This document shows positions 13,830 to 21,255 of a stretch of DNA of 30,256 nucleotides, piece by piece (position 1 is the stretch's first letter; every line of letters begins with the position of its first letter). The translations under genes and the position numbers were made by a program. Below the pieces are notes generated by a model. That model had not been told where the DNA came from. It did no database searches and worked only from the letters and a program-made list of their open reading frames with translations. The stretch is from Gemmatimonadota bacterium (GTDB lineage Bacteria; Latescibacterota; UBA2968; UBA8231): assembly GCA_028875335.1 (NCBI GenBank), contig JAPPEF010000324.1, forward strand, positions 1 through 30,256, read 5' to 3'.

Positions 13830-16475
13830 TCAATCCGTACCTGTGCTGGCAAATACGCGCACGAAACCGATGGATTCATCTCGGGTATCCTCTTCTTTGA
13901 ACTTGGCACGCCGCAGTTGCAGACCTGTATTCGCGGTTATCTGGTAGCCCAAGTAAGCAGAAGTGTTGGAAATGAGGATCGAATAAACCTGGCTGCGGAA
14001 GTCGTCGACAAAGCCCGGGGGAGGCTCTTCCGGTCGCTCCTCCAAGTTTTCAAACCAGCTAAATTCGACCCCGCCTTCCACCCATGTTCCCGGCAGCAGT
14101 GAGTAGCGGGTAATCAGAAATAGGGTTTGTTCGAGGTCGCGGGATTTCAGGCTCGATTTTGCCGAAGGGGTCTCGCGCCGAAATGTGCTCTTCCACCTAG
14201 GCCAGAATATCAAATCCTCCCCCACTGGAATGGCGTACCCCGCCTTGTTGATCATGCCGAAGAACGAGCGATTGCGCAGCTCGTCGGCCTGTTCTCCCCG
14301 TTGGCTGAAGATTTCGTACTTGATCTTGCCCTGAATATCCAGATCGCGAATCCGGTTGTACCTGGCTTGGAGGTACAAGGTGTTGACAAAGGTGTCCTGA
14401 TTATCCAGGGGATCGCTGAAGTTCTCCGTTCCCGTGGGATCTATCCAGACCAGCCGGTCGTCCGCGATATTGTCCTTTACCAGCTTGGCGTGTTCGACCA
14501 GACCAATGTTCCACCCGGGCATATTCACCTCTGCCGTAAACAGTCCGTAGGTAGCGCGACTCTTCCTAGCGCTGCTGGGCATCCGTTCCTGCAGCCGGCC
14601 GATGGTAACTTGCGCTCTCTTGGCGAGCATCAGTCCTCCGTAGATATTGTATCCCCGGCGGTCCCGTTCGTAGGGGAAGTCCGGCTGCCGATCATCCTCG
14701 AAGCGGTCGATGAGTGTGTTGTTGTTCATGTCCATGCCGAAGAGGAACTCTGGAGGATCCACTGCGTAGCGCAGGAAGGGCTCGGCATAGTCGGGTCTAG
14801 CGTTGTTATTCTGGTTGAAATCGGAGACAAAGTCGTTGTTCTCGTCGAGTCCGGGGAAGACGTTGTTGTCGGCTCCCGCCCCTCCCACATCTCCGACCAG
14901 TCCGATCTGATTGATGCGTTGCCAGTCCGGAAAGCGGTCCTGATCGTCGTTGTCGTCGACGAACTCAAACAGGTGCCTCTGCTCGTCGCTGTAGTCGATG
15001 CCCCCCAGTGAATTGGAGATGAAGGCCGTAGTGCTGTAGTCGGGAGCCATGTCAAAGGCCTCTGTGTAGACGAACCAGGGATAGTTATTATAGGAGGCCG
15101 TAACATAGGCCGCTTCGGCTTGGTCCTTCTCTGGATCGAGGTCGTTGACCCCAAAGTTCTGGTTGGGGAAGCGCCGGAAGCGTCGGTTTACTGCGTACTC
15201 GGCGCGCAGATCTAGGCCTCCTAAGTTGTTTATCTCCAAATCTAGACCAATTACCTCGTGGGCTGTGGGCAGGCCGTACTCAAATCTAATAAAGCGCTGA
15301 TTGGACCCGTCGATGACCTCTTTTTCGGCTTGGGCAACGGGCAAAAAGACCTGACCTCCGAGTCGATCTGTCTGTTTGTTGGATGAGACCTCCACTCGAT
15401 AGTCGTTGGCTATGATCAACTCGAACTCCAGCTTGGAGATATCCCCCAAGGTCGGCACCTCTTCCGTCGGTCGGAAGTCGTTCCTGATATCGTAGATCAG
15501 CTCGATCACATCTGTGCCGCGCGCCTCGAGGTTGCCCTCACTGCGAATCCCGCCTCGTATCAAGGGGGTTATTTCCGGATGTGGCTTCCCGTTGATCACC
15601 ACTTGGTCGAAGAAGAGGAGCGCCCCCGATTGCGGGGTTTCCGGGGAATCGTCCGAGATCCGGACGACCACAGTTTCCACGCTGCCCTGGTTCTGGGGCT
15701 CGGTCAGCACGCCTTTTAAGGAGTTATCCCCTAGGGTCAGGGTACTGCTAGTGTTGGCGACGTTGACCCAAGTAAGCCCCAATTGCGCAAAGTCTCCTAT
15801 CTGTCCAACCCCTCTGCCGGCCAAAAGCCGCGAGGTATTCTCGGATCGGCTGGGTCCGGATGTCTGCGTGAGGGCCGAAAAGCCGGGCGCACTGAGTCGA
15901 GACGCCAAGATGGTCATGGCGTACTTGTCGGTGAGGAAGTCCCACTGGATACCATTAAAAGTCGGCTTGGAAAAGGTGAGGGGTGTCAAAGTCGTGCGGA
16001 GCGCATCGCCTATGGTCAGGGAAGTGTGGAACTGGCCCTTCTGGGCAGACGACACGATGACATTGTTGAACCAACTCTGGTAAAACGCGTTCTTGAATAT
16101 CTCGCTTCCGAGCCGCTCCGGACTGTTCTCAGTCCAGTCGTAGATTTTCCATCCCCGGGCAATATAATTGCCAAAGAGGTCGTATTGCCGGGTTCCTTCG
16201 AGCAGAATGTTGACGTAGCGCTGATAGTTCTGCCGAGCGTAGTTGCTGTACTCCCACCCCCGCCAGCTATATTCGTAGTAGAGATTCTGGGGGAGATACC
16301 ACTTCCGGCGGTTGGGAGCCAAGGCACCAGGGCGGACCCGTGCTCCGTAAATCCCCGGCTCTTCAACGGGGCGGTACCCGGTAAATAACTGAGCGTTTGC
16401 TGGGATCTCTCCCAATATGATACTGCTTAAGAAAAGCAACATTACCGGTCTTAAATGGCTTATTGCCTGCGACAT
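13830..16475 (-). CDS. Large exported protein, predicted outer-membrane beta-barrel with Asp/Asn-rich centre
   Basis: An 881-aa protein, with signal peptide cleaved after ANA28 and ATG 16475 following a near-perfect GGAGGTGAT site. I recognise no named family. Residues 30-130 are rich in Tyr/Trp/Arg; 140-420 are beta-rich (SLTIGDALRTTLTPLTF is notable); 505-610 form an Asp/Asn-rich block (DDNDDQDRFPDW, DENNDFVSDFNQNNNARPDY, DMNNNTLIDRFEDD) that looks calcium-binding. About 610-881 alternate amphipathic strands and turns (WVEGGVEFSWF, YSILISNTSAYLGYQITANT) as in outer-membrane barrels, ending GFVRVFASTGTD. It lies between discoidin/FlgD-Ig genes two and three, so it is probably the membrane anchor or export pore for them. 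That role is inferred. Confidence 0.7.
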   Translation of the reverse strand: MSQAISHLRPVMLLFLSSIILGEIPANAQLFTGYRPVEEPGIYGARVRPGALAPNRRKWYLPQNLYYEYSWRGWEYSNYARQNYQRYVNILLEGTRQYDLFGNYIARGWKIYDWTENSPERLGSEIFKNAFYQSWFNNVIVSSAQKGQFHTSLTIGDALRTTLTPLTFSKPTFNGIQWDFLTDKYAMTILASRLSAPGFSALTQTSGPSRSENTSRLLAGRGVGQIGDFAQLGLTWVNVANTSSTLTLGDNSLKGVLTEPQNQGSVETVVVRISDDSPETPQSGALLFFDQVVINGKPHPEITPLIRGGIRSEGNLEARGTDVIELIYDIRNDFRPTEEVPTLGDISKLEFELIIANDYRVEVSSNKQTDRLGGQVFLPVAQAEKEVIDGSNQRFIRFEYGLPTAHEVIGLDLEINNLGGLDLRAEYAVNRRFRRFPNQNFGVNDLDPEKDQAEAAYVTASYNNYPWFVYTEAFDMAPDYSTTAFISNSLGGIDYSDEQRHLFEFVDDNDDQDRFPDWQRINQIGLVGDVGGAGADNNVFPGLDENNDFVSDFNQNNNARPDYAEPFLRYAVDPPEFLFGMDMNNNTLIDRFEDDRQPDFPYERDRRGYNIYGGLMLAKRAQVTIGRLQERMPSSARKSRATYGLFTAEVNMPGWNIGLVEHAKLVKDNIADDRLVWIDPTGTENFSDPLDNQDTFVNTLYLQARYNRIRDLDIQGKIKYEIFSQRGEQADELRNRSFFGMINKAGYAIPVGEDLIFWPRWKSTFRRETPSAKSSLKSRDLEQTLFLITRYSLLPGTWVEGGVEFSWFENLEERPEEPPPGFVDDFRSQVYSILISNTSAYLGYQITANTGLQLRRAKFKEEDTRDESIGFVRVFASTGTD

Positions 16476-16507
16476 GCATCACCTCCCATTATCCTGCTGA
16501 GAACTTC

Positions 16508-18814
16508 TCAATAGACCACGCTGATTATCTGGGCTAGGGCCTCATCACTGGTCTGCGCCTCTAGATCGATCCGGCATATATAGATCCCGGGCGGCACCAG
16601 AGTCTGGCTATGGTCCTGACCAGACCAAGTAAAGAGCCATAACCCGTCTGGCTGACGCTGTCCTTCCAATTCCCGCACCAAGCTACCGTCCAAGGTGTAG
16701 ATCTGAACCTGGGCCGGCGTATCCACTTTCAAAATATTAAAGCGGATCTTTGCCTCGTCCCCTACGCCATCGCCGTTGGGGGTAAAGACCGGCTGGACTG
16801 AAAAATTGGCAATAAGCCGATCACTCGAAACGACATCGGGCAAGAAGACCGTGGTCGAGAAGCGCACATCGGCATCGGGATCGACTGGTTGCCAGAGTTC
16901 GGGATTTTGCGTATTGCCGACAAAGGCCCTAAAATGGTACGGGCTCTGCACTACATTGACATACATCTCAATATCTACTAACTGCTGCTCCACTAGCTGG
17001 GGAAGCTCCACTATGAGAGAATCCGGGAAAAACTGCACGGCCTCGGCCGCTAGCACCACTGGGCTGCCATCTATCTGGACCGAAAAGTTGTCGGCATCCG
17101 CCTGGGAAGGGGTTTCCACTAGGATGCGGTCAAAGCCGGAATCTCCAGGACCGAACTGGGGCCGAAGATGGTAGACAAATTTTTGCGCAACGCCCGGCCG
17201 GGCCTCTTTGGGCTCGATTTCGCCCACCGCCCCCATTAGAAAAGCATCGTCGAAATCAAGAGAAAGCGAACGCAAGGTCGCCGCCGTGTCCGGTCGGTCC
17301 GAAATCAGAGTGACCGCAAATTGTACGTACCGACGCGGACTTGGAGAAAGAAACTCCTGTCCGGAAAAGCGATAGGGATCGCTCCAGCCGCTCCAGTCTG
17401 CTCCTTCCACTAGGACTGCCTCTTTTGCGCCTCTCCGGGGCTTGGGCAATTTGTTGTAGAGTTCCTCGGTAACCTCGTTGCCATTTTTATCGTAGTAAAT
17501 GGTCTGTTCTTCAAAAGTATTGCCCGAGCGGGTCTGGGCTTGCACCCTAGTACCTGTGGGCAAGTCTGCATCCCAACTGAGCGAGCGAAGCACCTTGGGC
17601 CGATCTCCCAAATCCTCAAAGCCCGAGGTCATCTCTACTTTGGCTACATATCCGACCGGGAAGATGGCGATATCGTTGAGAATACTGCTGCTGTTGCCGA
17701 TGTAAATATGCAGAATGTGGCGGATGGACTTAGGAGGAAACATGAGATAGTTCAGCCACTGGGGTGTGTTCCAGCCAATCGCAGCGGGAAAATCGAAGAG
17801 CAGATCGAATTCTAGCTCTCCGGCCAGACTCCGTCTGGACCCGTCCGAGATAAATAACTGGGTTCTCTGGTGGCCCGTGGAGGGGGCGTATGCCCCTTGC
17901 CCCTGAGCTTCGTCCAGCGGCGCTAGTTCGAGAATCCGGTTTACCCAGAAATGGGCCCCCAGATCCCAACTCCAACTGAACTTGGCCGTCGGGTCCACGC
18001 TAGTCACCTGCCAGGTGGTGCTGAGGTCCCCATCGACCAAGGCACCGGCGCGACCAGTCGGCTCGGTTATAGTGCCGCCGCGATCAAAGGTGGTGAGGGC
18101 AATATTATGTCCAAAAGTGAAAACTTCCACTTCGGCGAGGGCCGCATCCGGAGTTTGGACATCTACGACAATGCGCACGAACTGGATTGGTCCGTAGGTG
18201 GTCGAGGTATCTGTGCCCGCTAGGGCTGCCGGACCAAACAAGCGGTTATTAGACACCCTACCGAAGGCCTGAACCGGGTATTCGACTAGAGTCTGTTCGT
18301 TCAGCCTGCTGGTGCCGCCAATTAAGTCGAAAAAAAAGAAATCCTGACCTTGCGCTTGTCGAACGCCATTCGACCCGAGGACGCGGAACACCCTCAGGGG
18401 CCTTGCCCCTTCTTGGTCGGGAAAGTGCAGGCGGATCTTGCTGGTCGGAACCGCTCGTCCCAAGTTGATCTCGATCCACCAATCCTCCACAGGGTCATTC
18501 GGATCGGGCTTCCAGAAGGTCTCGGGATCGCCATCGATGATATTGGCGGCCGCGCCTGGGTTCGATCCGACTTTCCACACTCCTCCTTGCACTTCTCCCT
18601 GCTCTTTTGTCTCATGGGTAAATTGATCCGCGTCGAGCGCGGCGTTGATGGACGCCTCAAACTTTATCGGGGTGATGGACCCATCGGCCCTAAAATTGAG
18701 AGTTCCGGCGGGAAAATTCCACTCCTGGTTCACCTGGAACACCTGCCCTCGGGCCTCTTCTATCAACGGGACTAGCAGGAGAGAAAAAGCGCAAAACTTG
18801 ACCAGATTCTTCAT
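16508..18814 (-). CDS. Discoidin/FlgD-Ig surface protein 2 (two discoidin domains)
   Basis: A 768-aa exported protein; the signal peptide ends about residue 23 (EEARG before QVFQ). Two F5/8 C-type domains start at IIDGDPETFW (about 90) and ALVDGDLSTTW (about 260), each followed by a strand of the INLGRAVPTSKIRL type. A motif TEELYNKLPKPRRG, the segment DWSGWSDP, then SPSPRRYVQF and a long Ig-like region follow. The C-terminal FlgD-Ig-like domain (from about 675; FTPNGDGVGDE, VQIYTLDGSLV, LVPPGIYICRI) ends IISVVY. ATG 18814 has an AGGAAAGGA ribosome site, 16 bases after the previous stop. Only this paralogue clearly shows two canonical discoidin starts, so it may carry the main glycan-binding function. 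Confidence 0.82.
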   Translation of the reverse strand: MKNLVKFCAFSLLLVPLIEEARGQVFQVNQEWNFPAGTLNFRADGSITPIKFEASINAALDADQFTHETKEQGEVQGGVWKVGSNPGAAANIIDGDPETFWKPDPNDPVEDWWIEINLGRAVPTSKIRLHFPDQEGARPLRVFRVLGSNGVRQAQGQDFFFFDLIGGTSRLNEQTLVEYPVQAFGRVSNNRLFGPAALAGTDTSTTYGPIQFVRIVVDVQTPDAALAEVEVFTFGHNIALTTFDRGGTITEPTGRAGALVDGDLSTTWQVTSVDPTAKFSWSWDLGAHFWVNRILELAPLDEAQGQGAYAPSTGHQRTQLFISDGSRRSLAGELEFDLLFDFPAAIGWNTPQWLNYLMFPPKSIRHILHIYIGNSSSILNDIAIFPVGYVAKVEMTSGFEDLGDRPKVLRSLSWDADLPTGTRVQAQTRSGNTFEEQTIYYDKNGNEVTEELYNKLPKPRRGAKEAVLVEGADWSGWSDPYRFSGQEFLSPSPRRYVQFAVTLISDRPDTAATLRSLSLDFDDAFLMGAVGEIEPKEARPGVAQKFVYHLRPQFGPGDSGFDRILVETPSQADADNFSVQIDGSPVVLAAEAVQFFPDSLIVELPQLVEQQLVDIEMYVNVVQSPYHFRAFVGNTQNPELWQPVDPDADVRFSTTVFLPDVVSSDRLIANFSVQPVFTPNGDGVGDEAKIRFNILKVDTPAQVQIYTLDGSLVRELEGQRQPDGLWLFTWSGQDHSQTLVPPGIYICRIDLEAQTSDEALAQIISVVY

Positions 18815-18830
18815 CGGAACAGTCCTTTCC

Positions 18831-20777
18831 TCAGTACACTATTCCCACCGTTTCCGCCTGCACAAAGCTTTCTTGGTCGGCGTTAACCGAAACCTTGACC
18901 AGATAAATGCCGACTGGAAGCAGTTTCTCGTTCTCGTCCCGTCCATCCCATGGCCTTAGGTGATTTCCGCTTCGCTCCTCCCCAGCCAAGGTCCGCACTC
19001 TCCGCCCTGCCAGATCGAAGATGGCCACCTCCACCTCCACTGGTACTACCAGTTGTGAAAGGGTGAGCGCGATCAAAGCCTCTTCGTTGATCGCATCCCC
19101 ATTGGGCGAGAACACCTTCGGAGTGACCTCGAAAGAGGACAGGACCTCCCTAGCAGACTCGGCTGCAGTCAGCACCCGCAGCGTATTGGTCGTCACGTCG
19201 GGGTTGGCATCGCCCGACAAAACTCTCTGAGGGGCCTCTTCGCTTTGGGTATCGAAGACCTCGGCGTTCAAAAAGCTCCCTTGGACAAACACCTGGGCTT
19301 CAAAAATGATCTGCAGGACGTCTCGGCCGGTTATCCGATGGGAAGAGGGGAAGAGCACGGTCAGGCTGCCGAGCTCCTCTATAATTCCGGCGGGTTCTAC
19401 CTTTTCAGGAGGATCTCCTATGGAGAGTTCTCCAAACTTTGGCTGCGACGAGGGGGTGAATATTCGGATGGCATCAAAGCCGATGTCCGTTCCCGCAACA
19501 TCGGCGATGAGATCGTAGGCAAAGGTGACGAACTGGCCGACCGGCACGACGGCCACACTGCGCGGAGGACGGGGGTCGTCCAACACAGAGACCTCTCCGA
19601 TTAATTGTTGGGCCAGCGGCGGAATAGAGTGCTCTACGCTCAGAGAAGTGACCTGTATGCCGTCTAAAATGGACCGACTCTTCATGGCTATCTCGAACTG
19701 AAAGTAGCGACGCGGACTGGGCAGGGCGATCCTCTGCCCAGAGGAGGTAAAGGGCGACGACCAGAGGCTCCAGTTGACTTGGTCGTCCTGAAACCCGCCC
19801 TGTTCGTTTTGACCCAACTTGTTGTATTCGTCCTCTGTCACTACCTCTCGTTCCCGGGTAAACCGATCTACCAGTCGAAAAAAAACCCGGGGACTGTCGT
19901 CCGTCCCCGTGCGCATCCGGATGGCGATTTCTGTGTCGGAGTCTTCCACTACGACCTGATCGGTGCCCTCCTGACGCAGCCCCTCGACCGTCCATTTGAG
20001 CCGGCTGAAATTGGCCGCCTCCCCCAAGTCGATGATCTTGGAGGTATAACTGGCTTGGGGAGCGAAGCCGGTACCAAAAAGCTGGAATTCGGCGATTTCG
20101 AATGGATTCGGAGAATTTACATGCAGGCGGATAAAGCGAATAAACTGCAGCGGGAACAGGACCTCTGCTGTGTCCTCACGAGTGAATTCCACCTGCCGGA
20201 GGAGGCTGTAATCCGGTCTATTGTCCTGGGTAAAGCTTAGCCCGTCGCTGGAGAAGAGACTGTAGCCCCGAATGAAGTCCTCACTATAAGGCCGTCCTTG
20301 ATCATCGACGCCAAACGGACGTGGAAAAAAAAGGATTCTGTTTATCGGAATCCGGGTCCCGAGGTCAAATTCAAATCTTCTCCCACTCTGTTGAATTCCG
20401 AATTCCTTGAAGCGATCTCCGGTGGATGTAGTATCTTGTCCATCTACGATCACCAGTTGCGACTCTCTCAAGGTGGTATTGTCCCAGACATGGGCTTGGG
20501 CACGCTCTTCAAGAAACCCTATCGGGCGGGAGCTGACCCAGCTCAACTGCTGGGTGATATTGTTCTGGAGATCAAATCCCAAACTCTTGATGGTACCCGT
20601 TTGGGAAAAGTCGAGAGCAGTCGAGGCCAACGCCTGCGAAGCCCAGGATTCGCCGCCCTCTCCCACCTTCCACTCCCTCACCTCTCCCCAGCTAATCCCC
20701 GACATGGCCGCAATCCAGATCGCCGTGATCGCCACCACAGCCGACCTTTGCGATTGAGGCTTCATTGTTTTCCGCAT
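18831..20777 (-). CDS. Discoidin/FlgD-Ig surface protein 1, first gene of the operon
   Basis: A 648-aa exported protein from ATG 20777, which follows a GGGGGT stretch; a TTG at 20789 would add four residues. The signal peptide ends near Gly31. The domain order matches protein 3: discoidin-like sandwich (IVDGQDTT, FDLGTRIPINRI), a second beta domain (KIIDLGEAANFSRL), a TEDEYNKLG motif, NWSLWSSPF and SPRRYFQFEI, an Ig-like part (GEVSVLDDPRP, IGDPPEKV), and a FlgD-Ig-like C-terminus from about 555 (FSPNGDAINEE, AIFDLAGRRVRTL, LLPVGIYLVKV) ending TVGIVY. It heads the nine-gene operon and so is likely the most strongly expressed member. Surface display is inferred from the domain types. Two 8-base A tracts lie inside the gene. 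Confidence 0.82.
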   Translation of the reverse strand: MRKTMKPQSQRSAVVAITAIWIAAMSGISWGEVREWKVGEGGESWASQALASTALDFSQTGTIKSLGFDLQNNITQQLSWVSSRPIGFLEERAQAHVWDNTTLRESQLVIVDGQDTTSTGDRFKEFGIQQSGRRFEFDLGTRIPINRILFFPRPFGVDDQGRPYSEDFIRGYSLFSSDGLSFTQDNRPDYSLLRQVEFTREDTAEVLFPLQFIRFIRLHVNSPNPFEIAEFQLFGTGFAPQASYTSKIIDLGEAANFSRLKWTVEGLRQEGTDQVVVEDSDTEIAIRMRTGTDDSPRVFFRLVDRFTREREVVTEDEYNKLGQNEQGGFQDDQVNWSLWSSPFTSSGQRIALPSPRRYFQFEIAMKSRSILDGIQVTSLSVEHSIPPLAQQLIGEVSVLDDPRPPRSVAVVPVGQFVTFAYDLIADVAGTDIGFDAIRIFTPSSQPKFGELSIGDPPEKVEPAGIIEELGSLTVLFPSSHRITGRDVLQIIFEAQVFVQGSFLNAEVFDTQSEEAPQRVLSGDANPDVTTNTLRVLTAAESAREVLSSFEVTPKVFSPNGDAINEEALIALTLSQLVVPVEVEVAIFDLAGRRVRTLAGEERSGNHLRPWDGRDENEKLLPVGIYLVKVSVNADQESFVQAETVGIVY

Positions 20778-20837
20778 GTCAACCCCCAAAAAAGTGAGAG
20801 GACTATGTCCATCCTCCCATCCGTATTGAGTTTACAT

Positions 20838-20864
20838 GTTCTAATAATCTGAGTGGTCTGTCAA
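20838..20864 (-). promoter_or_regulatory. Candidate promoter of the nine-gene surface operon
   Basis: A perfect TTGACA on the minus strand at 20859-20864 is followed 15 bases later by TAGAAC (20838-20843, 4 of 6 consensus positions). The spacer is shorter than usual. The predicted start lies about 55 bases before the ATG at 20777. The -35 match is strong and the -10 is weak. Confidence 0.4.
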
Positions 20865-20973
20865 CAAAATTATTGCACTATGTATTCTTAAATAGGGGTG
20901 CGTACACCTTCACCTTTTCACGGCATTTGCCCCTAGGAGCTGGTCCCCGGCAGGCCGACCGAATCAGTGATAC

Positions 20974-21003
20974 TTGCACACAAGGTTAGGCGACTAGTAT
21001 ACT
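20974..21003 (+). promoter_or_regulatory. Candidate plus-strand promoter for the DUF6785-type gene
   Basis: TTGCAC (20974-20979) and TATACT (20998-21003) are separated by 18 bases. The -10 matches 5 of 6 positions and the -35 only 3 of 6. It is the best plus-strand pair I see upstream of the membrane-protein gene. Confidence 0.3.
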
Positions 21004-21255
21004 TGACGATAATAGTTCTGCTGGGGGCTTGTTATCAGTCGGCGACGGAAAAGCAACGGGTGAAAATAGTCTGAAATACAAGCCCTACCGCCGGCGATTT
21101 TGCGCACACCTTCACAGCTAGGCTAGTCAGCGATCTCTTCGTTCTCCAAAGCACCTTCCCCTTTCACATTCAGAGCGATCTTAGTAGGCTGCTTTTGTGC
21201 CTTCTCTGTCTCGGCCGGGGCGGCGTACGGGACCTTATACCTGCACGGATCATTT

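Larger units (their letters stand above)
20778..21126. other. Divergent intergenic region
   Basis: No supportable gene lies here. The region separates the minus-strand surface operon from the plus-strand membrane-protein genes. It contains candidate promoters for both directions (20838-20864 minus, 20974-21003 plus) and a 14-bp direct repeat GCGyACACCTTCAC at 20900-20913 and 21102-21115 with one mismatch, which could be paired regulator sites. Confidence 0.5.

Noticed and set aside
14127..15011. A 294-codon plus-strand open frame inside the 881-aa gene
   Set aside because: It is a shadow produced by the Asp/Asn-rich codon bias of the minus-strand gene; no start signal or family resemblance.
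11701..20777. Type IX secretion (Por) cargo, suggested by the FlgD-Ig-like C-termini
   Set aside because: The endings are the last strand of the FlgD-Ig fold rather than a recognised type IX C-terminal domain, and no Por/Spr secretion component is visible in the window.
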